A stretch of 64,000 bases of DNA from Bacillota bacterium (GTDB taxonomy: Bacteria; Bacillota; Clostridia; Acetivibrionales; Acetivibrionaceae), in the NCBI GenBank assembly GCA_023398495.1, contig JAEWSG010000005.1:62001-126000 (forward strand), in the 5' to 3' direction. Below are positions 7,515 to 15,152 of this stretch, piece by piece. Made by a program: the position numbers and the translations under genes. Each line of letters starts with the position of its first letter. The stretch's first letter is position 1. A model generated the notes under the pieces. The model was not told the origin of the DNA and ran no database searches. It saw only the letters and a list, made by a program, of their open reading frames with translations.

Positions 7515-8534
7515 CTATTGTATAGAATTTGAAATACTTATTGCATGTGCTATTGAAGGTATTGATTCTCCCTGCTGCGAGCTTGTAGTGCTAAGTAGTG
7601 CACCTGTAGCTACAAACAGAACATTATTTAAAACACCCTCCATTAGCTTTTTATATATAAACCCTGCAAATACTGTTGCCGAGCAACCGCATCCACTTGC
7701 ACCTGCATGGGGATCCTGCCTCTCTCGGTCAAATATCATTACTCCGCAATCGTTATATATATCACTTATGTTGTAGCCCTGTTCTTTAATTAGCTCACTG
7801 CATATTTCCTTGCCCACAGCTCCAAGGTCTCCGGTAACAATTAAATCATAACTTTCAGGTATAAAACCTGTATCCTTAAAGTGTGTAACAATAGTATCCA
7901 TAGCGGCAGGAGCCATTGCTGCTCCCATATTGTTTACATCCTTTATACCCATATCAACAATTTTCCCTGTAGTAACGTGAGTAATATAAGGCCCGCTACC
8001 TTTGCTCGACAGCACTGCTCCTCCCGAACCGGTAACCGTCCATTGAGCAGTAGGTGGCCTCTGTGAACCTAATTCAAGCGGGAACCTGAATTGCTTTTCG
8101 GCAGAGCAAAAATGACTGGATGTAAGACAGACAACGTTATCAGCATACGCGCCATCAATTAGTAAGGATCCTAAACTCATGGATTCAGCCATAGTTGAGC
8201 ATGCACCATACACACCGAAAAAAGGTATTCCCGATTCCCTAAGACCGAAATTTGCAGCTATACATTGGTTGAGCAAGTCTCCTGCAACTATATATTCCAT
8301 ATCTTCAGCCGTTTTATCAGCTTTTTTCAACACCTTCGCAAAGGTCTCTCTCATCAGTTTACTTTCTGCTTTCTCCCAGCTTTTCTCACCCCAAAGCTCA
8401 TCGTCTATTATTTCGTCAAAATAAAGTCTCAGCGGGCCCTCTCCCTCTTTAGGACCTACTATTGAAGCAGTCGCAATAATACTTGGAGGATTATTAAGTT
8501 TTACTGTCTGCTTTCCTATTCTTTTAGTCGCCAT
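7515..8534 (-). CDS. spoVAD: Stage V sporulation protein AD
   Basis: A 339-residue SpoVAD protein, a thiolase-like fold that binds dipicolinic acid at the inner spore membrane. Visible hallmarks are RIGKQTVKLNNPPSI at the start, GVYGACSTMAESM with the thiolase-like cysteine position, RPPTAQWTVTGSGGAVL, and DPHAGASGCGCSATVF near the C-terminus. Length is normal. ATG at 8534 lies a few bases after AAGGTGAGGAG, and the stop of spoVAC is only ten bases away, so the two genes are cotranscribed. Confidence 0.95.
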   Translation of the reverse strand: MATKRIGKQTVKLNNPPSIIATASIVGPKEGEGPLRLYFDEIIDDELWGEKSWEKAESKLMRETFAKVLKKADKTAEDMEYIVAGDLLNQCIAANFGLRESGIPFFGVYGACSTMAESMSLGSLLIDGAYADNVVCLTSSHFCSAEKQFRFPLELGSQRPPTAQWTVTGSGGAVLSSKGSGPYITHVTTGKIVDMGIKDVNNMGAAMAPAAMDTIVTHFKDTGFIPESYDLIVTGDLGAVGKEICSELIKEQGYNISDIYNDCGVMIFDRERQDPHAGASGCGCSATVFAGFIYKKLMEGVLNNVLFVATGALLSTTSSQQGESIPSIAHAISISNSIQ

Positions 8535-8544
8535 AAAAAACTCC

Positions 8545-8988
8545 TCACCTTAGCATAAAATGAATTAATCCTGCAATCACCGATGCAGAAATCCCATATA
8601 CCAGTACCGGTCCTGCAATTACAAACATCTTTGCCCCAACCCCCAATATATATCCCTCACTTTTAAATTCCATCGCAGGCGATACTATAGAGTTTGCGAA
8701 ACCGGTTATAGGCACTATTGAACCCGCTCCAGCAAAGCGTCCAATATCATCATAAACGTTTAATCCCGTTAACAATGCTCCTATAAATATCATTAGCAAA
8801 GATGTAATACTAGCTGTTTCATCCTGTCCAAGGCCTTTCATTCTAAGCATATTACTTATGAATTGACCTACAATACATATTGTGCCTCCAACAATAAATG
8901 CTCTGATCACATTTCTTCCTGTCTTTGAATTAGGGGACTTCTTATCTACATACTCCTGGTATTCCTTTTTGGTTAAAGTTTTTTGCAT
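8545..8988 (-). CDS. spoVAC: Stage V sporulation protein AC
   Basis: A 147-residue membrane protein with about four hydrophobic segments after a hydrophilic N-terminus (TLTKKEYQEYVDKKSP, then RAFIVGGTICIVGQFI). In B. subtilis SpoVAC is a mechanosensitive channel component needed for dipicolinate movement. The FAGAGSIVPITGFANSIVSPAMEFKSEG region is shared with SpoVAEB in part. ATG at 8988 is preceded by TGGAGG. It is the first recognisable gene of the spoVA operon, with a small unnamed reading frame just upstream. Confidence 0.94.
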   Translation of the reverse strand: MQKTLTKKEYQEYVDKKSPNSKTGRNVIRAFIVGGTICIVGQFISNMLRMKGLGQDETASITSLLMIFIGALLTGLNVYDDIGRFAGAGSIVPITGFANSIVSPAMEFKSEGYILGVGAKMFVIAGPVLVYGISASVIAGLIHFMLR

Positions 8989-9047
8989 TTATACCTCCAT
9001 GAAACACTTTATAAGCTCTACTCCAAAAATATGGGCTCGAAGTGAAA

Positions 9048-9251
9048 TTATATTTTCATCATTCCTAAATTTCTTATAGTGTTTACCTTACATATCTCTT
9101 TTTGTAAAGATATTGTTTGTATAACAAAAACTCCTTTTGAAGGAATCTTGCTAGATTTTGGCATAAAATAAGCAATTACCACAAATAAAGAGATTATAAC
9201 CAAACTAATAAGCAATATTAGAACCTTGTGTCTTGATAATGCACCTGTCAT
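9048..9251 (-). CDS. Small predicted membrane protein upstream of spoVAC
   Basis: A 67-codon frame with a clear ribosome site (AGGAGTG) before ATG at 9251. One hydrophobic segment at about residues 9-29 (VLILLISLVIISLFVVIAYF) follows a short basic N-terminus, then a short polar tail. No family is recognised. Its position between sigF and spoVAC, on the same strand, and the good ribosome site argue that it is translated, perhaps as the first gene of the spoVA operon. It could also be a leader frame without function. Confidence 0.5.
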   Translation of the reverse strand: MTGALSRHKVLILLISLVIISLFVVIAYFMPKSSKIPSKGVFVIQTISLQKEICKVNTIRNLGMMKI

Positions 9252-9329
9252 AATTCATTTCACTCCTATTCATAATTCCTTGATTCCTTACTACTTTATT
9301 TTTCAGCTACCACCATGAAATAGTATTTG

Positions 9330-9365
9330 AAAAACAAAAAAACAATATGCAAAAACATATTGTTT
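9330..9365 (-). terminator. Intrinsic terminator after sigF
   Basis: On the minus strand, AAACAATATG pairs with CATATTGTT across a five-base loop and is followed by TTTTTTTGTTTTTC. It starts about 35 bases beyond the sigF stop and separates sigF from the spoVA operon. Confidence 0.85.
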
Positions 9366-9398
9366 AATATTGCTAAACGTTCTTGAATGTTGCTTATT

Positions 9399-10139
9399 CT
9401 AAAGGTAATTTATTTTTCTTTTGATTTCATCCAGTATTCTCTTTTCAATTCTTGAAACTTGAACCTGCGATATTCCAAGCATTTTTGCAATCTGAACCTG
9501 CGTTTTTTCTTTAAAATACCTCAGTATAATTATCTGCTTTTCTCTAGGCTTAAGTGTATTGAGAACCAACCTTAAATCAATTTTGTCAACAAGATCTACT
9601 TCTTCATCATTGCTCTCATTATTCAGTCTATCTATTAAAAGCACATTGGAACTGTCACTATCACCAACAGTGTTATATAAAGACTCTGGCGAACAGTTTG
9701 CTTCCATTGCCATGACCAACTCTTCCGCGGCAACATCAAGGCGTACAGAAACCTCATTTATTGAAGGCTCACGCCCTAATTCTTTTGTCATTATTTCTTT
9801 AGTAACCCTTATCTTATTTGATAACTCCTTCAATGAGCGGCTGACTTTAATAATACCATCGTCCCTTATAAACCTTTTTATTTCCCCTATAATCATAGGA
9901 ACTGCATAAGTAGAAAACTTTACATCAAAGGAATCATCAAATTTATTTATTGCCTTAATTAGACCTATACAACCTATCTGGTATATGTCATCAGTTTCAT
10001 ATCCTCTATTTTGAAACCTCTTAACTATACTCCAGACAAGTCCTACATTTCTCTCTACCAATAAAGATTGAGCTTGTTTATCTCCTGTTTTGGCTTTTCT
10101 TATTAACTCCAGAGTTTCCATATCAAACAATTCATCCAT
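9399..10139 (-). CDS. sigF: RNA polymerase sigma-F factor (forespore)
   Basis: A 246-residue sigma-70-family factor that directs the first forespore-specific genes. Region 2 is visible as RNVGLVWSIVKRF and GCIGLIKAINKFD...FSTYAVPMIIGEIKR; region 3 as VSRSLKELSNKI; region 4 as a helix-turn-helix ending KTQVQIAKMLGISQVQVSRIEKRIL. ATG at 10139 follows AGGAG. Activity would be held by the SpoIIAB anti-sigma factor encoded upstream. Unlike the compact Bacillus spoIIA operon, 453 non-coding bases containing a repeat separate it from spoIIAB. Confidence 0.96.
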   Translation of the reverse strand: MDELFDMETLELIRKAKTGDKQAQSLLVERNVGLVWSIVKRFQNRGYETDDIYQIGCIGLIKAINKFDDSFDVKFSTYAVPMIIGEIKRFIRDDGIIKVSRSLKELSNKIRVTKEIMTKELGREPSINEVSVRLDVAAEELVMAMEANCSPESLYNTVGDSDSSNVLLIDRLNNESNDEEVDLVDKIDLRLVLNTLKPREKQIIILRYFKEKTQVQIAKMLGISQVQVSRIEKRILDEIKRKINYL

Positions 10140-10592
10140 ATTAACTCCTATAACCGCATTAGATTTTTAAGCTACTCTTGTAATACTCTTTCTATTACAA
10201 AAACAAGTATTAAAATTACTTAAATTTTATGAACCTATATTGAACGCGATAAAGATTTTTCATCGCACTTCAATTTGCTTGATTTATTATCGTGAAAAAT
10301 TAAATTGCCCTTTTAAATCATTTTCACGATTTATATAGTAATATAAAACATAAAATTTAAGCAGCTAATATATTAACAAATATACTTCATGTACAAATTA
10401 TTCCCATAAAAATAACAATAATACACATATATTAAAAAATCTCTATATTTATCTATAAATATCCAGTATTATATAGAAAAACTCTACTGTCTGCTTGGCC
10501 TAATATGTGAAAGCAAACATATTTTTAGACAATTGATAATAAATGCTATAAATAGTGTGTATAGCCAGATATATCAAAATCTCATAGATACC
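10140..10592. other. Long spacer between spoIIAB and sigF
   Basis: This 453-base AT-rich stretch holds a full family 1 repeat (10235-10338) and otherwise no frame with a ribosome site. No terminator with a T-run is seen, so read-through from spoIIAB to sigF remains possible. Confidence 0.6.
10235..10338 (+). repeat. Family 1 repeat, full copy C
   Basis: A 104-base copy bounded by CTATAT and ATATAG. The left hairpin is TTGAACGCGAT with ATCGCACTTCAA; the right hairpin is ATCGTGAAAA with TTTTCACGAT. Compared with the copy at 11450-11554, both sides of the right stem change together (GTG/CAC here, ACG/CGT there). Confidence 0.85.
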
Positions 10593-11033
10593 TTAACAGT
10601 TTTTATCTATAGAATTAAATCTTTTATACATTGACACTCTTGTACCCTTACTGACTTCTGATACAACTTCTACCCTATCCATAAAGCTTTCCATCACTGT
10701 AAAGCCCATACCGGATCTTTCCATGTCTGGCTTTGACGTATACATAGGTTGCCTTGCCTGATTAATATCGGGTATTCCCCGTCCCTCATCTTCTATAGAT
10801 ATTTCAACACCATCTCTATACAAATCACAACTCATTCTTACCGAGCCGTTTGAATTTTCATACCCATGTATAATTGCATTTGTCACAGCTTCTGAAACAG
10901 CTGTCTTAATGTCTGCAAGCTCCTCGATTGTAGGGTCGATCTGAGACACAAATGCTGCCGCCACAACTCTTGCGAAAGCTTCATTGCTCGATTTGCTTGA
11001 AAACTCTAATTTCATTTGATTTATAGGCTGCAT
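10593..11033 (-). CDS. spoIIAB: Anti-sigma F factor / serine kinase SpoIIAB
   Basis: A 146-residue GHKL-type kinase that binds and inhibits sigma-F and phosphorylates SpoIIAA. The N-box is AVSEAVTNAIIHGY, the G1 box is DEGRGI, and the G2 box is ERSGMGFTVMESF. ATG at 11033 follows AAAGGGG, twelve bases after the spoIIAA stop, indicating cotranscription. Length and motifs are typical of the family. Confidence 0.96.
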   Translation of the reverse strand: MQPINQMKLEFSSKSSNEAFARVVAAAFVSQIDPTIEELADIKTAVSEAVTNAIIHGYENSNGSVRMSCDLYRDGVEISIEDEGRGIPDINQARQPMYTSKPDMERSGMGFTVMESFMDRVEVVSEVSKGTRVSMYKRFNSIDKNC

Positions 11034-11045
11034 CTTTATTCCCCT

Positions 11046-11381
11046 TTACATTTTATTAATAGCTACATCTACATTATCATAAGCAGGTATAATTTTTAGT
11101 AATCCTGACATTTCAAAAATCCGCATCATTTGATCACTAACGTTAGTAACGGATAATTTACCATTTAATTTCTGTACATTTTTAAATCTCCCCATTATAA
11201 CTCCAATTCCGGAACTATCCATAAATGATACCTTTGAAAAATCAAATATTACATTTTTCGTAGTTGCCTTAATAAGTTCAGAATCTATCTTCTCCCTGAT
11301 ATACTCTGCCGAGTGATGGTCAAGTTCACCCATAATACTTGCAATTAATGTACTTCCCTTATAAGAAATCTTTACTTTCAA
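11046..11381 (-). CDS. spoIIAA: Anti-sigma F factor antagonist SpoIIAA
   Basis: A 111-residue STAS-domain protein that releases sigma-F from SpoIIAB when dephosphorylated. The regulatory phosphoserine lies in VSFMDSSGIGVIMGR. The gene opens with TTG at 11381 behind a strong GGAGGAGG; no ATG is available nearby. It is first in the spoIIA cluster. The expected phosphatase SpoIIE is not in this window, although a different PP2C phosphatase is encoded at 51257-52930. Confidence 0.95.
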   Translation of the reverse strand: MKVKISYKGSTLIASIMGELDHHSAEYIREKIDSELIKATTKNVIFDFSKVSFMDSSGIGVIMGRFKNVQKLNGKLSVTNVSDQMMRIFEMSGLLKIIPAYDNVDVAINKM

Positions 11382-11449
11382 TTTTTATCCTCCTCCATTT
11401 GTGCTTTGTAAAATCTCATTAGGTTTAATTAAAACTTAAGTTCCTATTT

Positions 11450-11554
11450 CTATATTGAACGCGATAAAGATTTTACATCGCGCTTCAATTTCCTTAATAC
11501 AATATCACGAAAATCAAATTTTCCAATGTATAATCATTTTCGTGATTTATATAG
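11450..11554 (+). repeat. Family 1 repeat, full copy D
   Basis: The best-preserved copy, 105 bases, bounded by CTATAT and ATATAG. The left stem is TTGAACGCGAT with ATCGCGCTTCAA (one bulged base) and the right stem is a perfect 11 bp, ATCACGAAAAT with ATTTTCGTGAT. Confidence 0.9.
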
Positions 11555-11669
11555 TTCCAAAAAATTTTGATTTATGTTGTAATTATCTTCATTCTTTATT
11601 TCCCAAAATTCTCCTTCATAAAACATTGTAATATTTTGTAGCATTCAAAAAATTTACGTTAACAGACAT

Positions 11670-11705
11670 AACAACAGGACCGGTAATTAAAACGGTCCTG
11701 TTGTT
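11670..11705. terminator. Strong hairpin downstream of ptsH
   Basis: A perfect 13-bp stem (AACAACAGGACCG with CGGTCCTGTTGTT) and a ten-base loop, starting 49 bases beyond the ptsH stop. Neither strand shows a good T-run right after the stem, so it may be a terminator, an RNA-end stabiliser, or both. Confidence 0.55.
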
Positions 11706-11753
11706 AAATAGACATTAATTTTATGTATTTAATCGCTTTTACACATCGAATTA

Positions 11754-12017
11754 TTATTCCCTAAAACCAGCTGTAATCAAGTCAATAATCTCTTTAACAG
11801 CAAGATCCTCGTCTTCCCCTTCTGCAATAATAGTTATCTCCGTTCCTTTAGACACAGCTAGTGATATTAATCCCATTATACTTTTAGCATTTACTTTCTT
11901 ATGACCTAGTTTAATCCAAATATTTGAAGTAAATTTACCAGCAGTCTGAACAAATAAAGCAGCAGGTCTTGCATGTAACCCTGTTGGATTAGTTATTTCA
12001 ATAGTCTTCTCAACCAC
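11754..12017 (-). CDS. ptsH: Phosphocarrier protein HPr
   Basis: An 87-residue HPr with both control sites intact: the His15 site in NPTGLHARPAA, phosphorylated by enzyme I, and the Ser46 site in AKSIMGLISLAV, phosphorylated by HPr kinase. The HPr kinase gene is in this window at 19645-20577. The start is GTG at 12017, immediately after the whiA TGA, with AAAGGAGAG upstream, so the two genes are coupled. No other phosphotransferase-system gene is nearby, so a role in Ser-P catabolite control is at least as likely as sugar uptake. Confidence 0.95.
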   Translation of the reverse strand: MVEKTIEITNPTGLHARPAALFVQTAGKFTSNIWIKLGHKKVNAKSIMGLISLAVSKGTEITIIAEGEDEDLAVKEIIDLITAGFRE

Positions 12018-12971
12018 TCATAACTCTCCTTTCATAAGTCTAGTATTTTCTGCAATCTCATCTAACTTTCTTAGCCTGTGATTAACTCCCGATTTGCCTA
12101 ATGTAGGACTTATCATCTCACCTAATTCCTTAAGACTAGCATCACTGTACTCAAGTCTTAACTCAGCTATTTGTCTGAGATTTTCAGGCAAATTATCAAA
12201 ACCAAAGTTGTCTCTGATATATTTAATATTTTCTACCTGCCTTATAGACGCATCAACCGTCTTTTGCAGGTTAGCAGTTTCACAGTTTACAATCCTATTA
12301 ACATTATTGCGCATCTCCTTTAGTATTCGTACATTTTCCAATTCCAAAAGTGCACAGTGTGCCCCGATAATATTGAGAAAGTCTACTATATTTTCTCCTT
12401 CTTTTAAATATACTACAAAATAACCCTTGCGTTTAATCACCTTTGCATTCAAATTAAAGAACGTTAATAAATCGTTTACCTCTTTAGCAAGTGCTTTATG
12501 ATGACTAATTATCTCCAAATGATATGTTTTTTCAGGGTCACTCATTGAGCCTGCTGCTAGAAAAGCACCCTTTAAGTAGTTTTTCTTACAGCACCTTTTT
12601 TTATCATCTATCTCATAAGGCAAATAAGCGACTTCTGAATCGCTAACGTACTCAATGTTAGCATCGCTTAAAATCTTATTCATTCCTGTAGAAGATGTTA
12701 ATACCAATATATACATTACATGTTTTTTAAACTTTTTACTTCTTCTTACACTTATTTCGGCATTTACACCATATAGAACTTTCAATAACATAAACACTCT
12801 TCTTGCAAAGGCTGCATTTTCTGTTGAAATTTTCATATAAACTTCACTAGAACTTACTGATTTAACCAAACCGGTTATTCTTACAGCTGCTGCTAATTCA
12901 CTAAACATACAGCACCTGCCATTTGCATCAGATCTGCAAAGTTCATTTTTCACTGAAGATGAAAACGACAA
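12018..12971 (-). CDS. whiA: DNA-binding protein WhiA
   Basis: A 317-residue WhiA, joining a LAGLIDADG-homing-endonuclease-like N-terminal fold to a C-terminal helix-turn-helix (LKELGEMISPTLGKSGVNHRLRKL). It influences cell division and chromosome segregation in Firmicutes. The family N-terminus SFSSSVKNELCR begins at TTG 12971, six bases after GAGGTG, so I prefer this over an upstream ATG that adds eight residues. It belongs to the conserved rapZ-yvcK-whiA group, here interrupted by a glycogen-debranching gene. Confidence 0.93.
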   Translation of the reverse strand: MSFSSSVKNELCRSDANGRCCMFSELAAAVRITGLVKSVSSSEVYMKISTENAAFARRVFMLLKVLYGVNAEISVRRSKKFKKHVMYILVLTSSTGMNKILSDANIEYVSDSEVAYLPYEIDDKKRCCKKNYLKGAFLAAGSMSDPEKTYHLEIISHHKALAKEVNDLLTFFNLNAKVIKRKGYFVVYLKEGENIVDFLNIIGAHCALLELENVRILKEMRNNVNRIVNCETANLQKTVDASIRQVENIKYIRDNFGFDNLPENLRQIAELRLEYSDASLKELGEMISPTLGKSGVNHRLRKLDEIAENTRLMKGEL

Positions 12972-13057
12972 ATCGAACACCTCAATCAAAAACAAATTGT
13001 AATGAGATTATATCTCATTTTTGCAAAAAACACCAGCATAACTTATATTTTTTGGTA

Positions 13058-13140
13058 TTCCTACTCTGGCTTACAAAATAAACTTGATTTGATAACGTTT
13101 TCAAAACATGAGAATAGGGTGTTATTCTTTCGTTATTCCT
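13058..13140 (+). repeat. Family 6 repeat (copy 1)
   Basis: An 80-base segment between the debranching enzyme and whiA. It is similar over nearly its full length to the reverse complement of 29897-29976: both contain CTCTGG, AACTTGATTTGATAA, GTTTTCAAAA and end TTTCGTTATTCCT or close variants. A shorter copy of the right end lies at 51217-51248. Confidence 0.7.
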
Positions 13141-13151
13141 TATTTAATTTT

Positions 13152-15119
13152 TCATTTATTCCTTATATCTTCTACGTACGCTCTTAATATCTCTGCAACA
13201 CTCCATGCCTGTGCAAAACATCCTCTTGGATTTAACGGCTCGTCACCGTCAAATATCTCCGAAATAGAGCCTACACAGGCGTCATTCAAATGATCTTTTA
13301 TAAATTCAATAAAACTCATTGCAGTTTTCTTTGATTTCTCTGAGTAATTATTAACTTTCATATATGCTGTAATAAACTGTCCTAATGGCCATGTCCACAC
13401 AGTTCCCTGGTGATATGCTCCGTCTCTGTGGTATTGATCTCCTATATATATCCCAATATACTCTTTAGATTTTGGCGAAAGACTTCTAAGACCATTTGCT
13501 GTATAAAGTTCCTTAAACACCTTGTTAACTACACACTTTGCCATATCACCTTCAATAACAGGGTACGAAAGGCTAACAGCCATTATCTGATTTGGTCGCA
13601 CTTTATCGTCCTTATAGTTTACGGTCAAACAATCGAATAAACACTTTTGATTATCATTCCAGAAGTTTGCAGCAAATGACTTTTTGACTTTTTCCGCAAG
13701 ATTATTATAATAATTGCTACTCTCTCCGTAATAGTCAGAAAGTTCTGCCATTATTCTTAAAGCGTTATACCACAATGCATTAATTTCTACAGCTTTACCA
13801 TGTCTTGGAGTAACAACCCAATCTCCCACCTTGGCATCCATCCAGGTTAACTGCGTTGTCTCATTGCCTGCTGTTATCAAAAAGTCATCGTCCATTCTTA
13901 TATCAAACCTAGTACCTTTGGAAAAGCAATCTACTATTTCCTTAAGGCCATCATAAATATTCTCCTTAATAAAATCATAGTCATTAGTATAGTTAATATA
14001 CTTTTGTACCGCCTCAAAATACCATAAAGGTGCATCAACACTATTATACGGCGGCTCATTTCCTGCATCCGGGAACACATTAGGTATTAACCCGTCCTTT
14101 ACATATTTTGAAAAGGTATACAGTATATCTTTTGCATCTTCAAACCTTTTAGTAGCAAGAGTAATTCCCGGAAAAGCAATCATTGTGTCTCTTCCCCAGT
14201 CTGTAAACCATGGATATCCGGCAATTATAGTCTTTGCATTAGTTGATTCCCTATGCACAATAAAATTATCTGCACTTTTAACAAGAGTTTGTGCAAATTC
14301 ATCATCATATCCTGCCTTTTTCACTAATCGGTTAAGTCTTTCAAGCTCATTGCTTATAATACTAAGACCGTCTTTTGACTTGATTTCTTTTTCAACCGTT
14401 GCAATAACAGTAATATATTTTTCCTCTCCGGGTTTAATGCTTATATCAAAACATCCGGGTATGTAGTGGTCTTCCTTTGAATCTAAACCTCTTTCTCTTT
14501 CAATCGCATATTCCATATTGTAAAACCAACTGCTGTCAAAAGGCTTAAACCCACCTTCACTACAAAACAAATTTATATCAATATCATAATACTCGGGCTT
14601 TAGCGTAATCATATTTTCATTTTCAGCAATTTTTTTGAAATTTAAGTATTCCCTCTTTGAGCTGTAATGGTAATCTCTGAAATTGACAAGCGGTGTAAGT
14701 CTTAAATTAACATCTTCCTGCCCGTTTCTAACGTAATATACCAGTGCTACTGTATTTTCTCCATATACCATACATACTGTTTTCTCTATATATACTTCGC
14801 CCACTCTATATATAAACTTTGGAAGAGGTTCAGCTTCAAACCCTTCCAAATGGTGATAACCCTTCATAATAAAACCAGTTGCTTCATATGAAAACAAATC
14901 AAGTGTCTCGTCTCCGACTGTTATGCTTTCATCCATCTTGGATATGATTAAATGCCTGTTAACAGGAGGTTTTAATGAAGCAACCAAAAGACCGTGGTAT
15001 CTCCTTGTATTAACACCTATAATGGTTGAAGATGCAAAACCTCCGATACCGTTGGTCAGCAACCATTCTTTCTGTATACCCTGCTCAAAAGTTCTCCAAC
15101 TTGATTTGCCGTATTTCAT
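13152..15119 (-). CDS. Bacterial glycogen-debranching enzyme (amylo-alpha-1,6-glucosidase, GH133)
   Basis: A 655-residue enzyme that hydrolyses the alpha-1,6 branch glucose of glycogen-like polymers. The N-terminal domain (about 1-260) starts with WLLTNGIGGFASSTIIG and NTRRYHGLLVA. The C-terminal (alpha/alpha)6 barrel carries AGYPWFTDWGRDTMIAFPG, QLTWMDAKVGDWVVTPR and YHQGTVWTWPLGQF, matching GH133 catalytic-site motifs. No signal peptide, so it acts in the cytosol on stored glycogen. ATG at 15119 follows AAAGGAGG. It sits between whiA and yvcK, within a cluster otherwise devoted to carbon and cell-wall control. Confidence 0.93.
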   Translation of the reverse strand: MKYGKSSWRTFEQGIQKEWLLTNGIGGFASSTIIGVNTRRYHGLLVASLKPPVNRHLIISKMDESITVGDETLDLFSYEATGFIMKGYHHLEGFEAEPLPKFIYRVGEVYIEKTVCMVYGENTVALVYYVRNGQEDVNLRLTPLVNFRDYHYSSKREYLNFKKIAENENMITLKPEYYDIDINLFCSEGGFKPFDSSWFYNMEYAIERERGLDSKEDHYIPGCFDISIKPGEEKYITVIATVEKEIKSKDGLSIISNELERLNRLVKKAGYDDEFAQTLVKSADNFIVHRESTNAKTIIAGYPWFTDWGRDTMIAFPGITLATKRFEDAKDILYTFSKYVKDGLIPNVFPDAGNEPPYNSVDAPLWYFEAVQKYINYTNDYDFIKENIYDGLKEIVDCFSKGTRFDIRMDDDFLITAGNETTQLTWMDAKVGDWVVTPRHGKAVEINALWYNALRIMAELSDYYGESSNYYNNLAEKVKKSFAANFWNDNQKCLFDCLTVNYKDDKVRPNQIMAVSLSYPVIEGDMAKCVVNKVFKELYTANGLRSLSPKSKEYIGIYIGDQYHRDGAYHQGTVWTWPLGQFITAYMKVNNYSEKSKKTAMSFIEFIKDHLNDACVGSISEIFDGDEPLNPRGCFAQAWSVAEILRAYVEDIRNK

Positions 15120-15152
15120 GTTATATCCTCCTTTAACAACGTCAGCTTCGCC

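Larger units (their letters stand above)
11382..11753. other. Spacer between ptsH and spoIIAA with repeat and hairpin
   Basis: About 370 bases with no gene. It contains the family 1 copy at 11450-11554 and the hairpin at 11670-11705. The promoter of spoIIAA should lie here; I did not identify a convincing sigma-H box. Confidence 0.6.

Noticed and set aside
11754..12017. HPr considered as Crh (Ser-only paralogue)
   Set aside because: His15 is present in GLHARPA, so it is a normal HPr.
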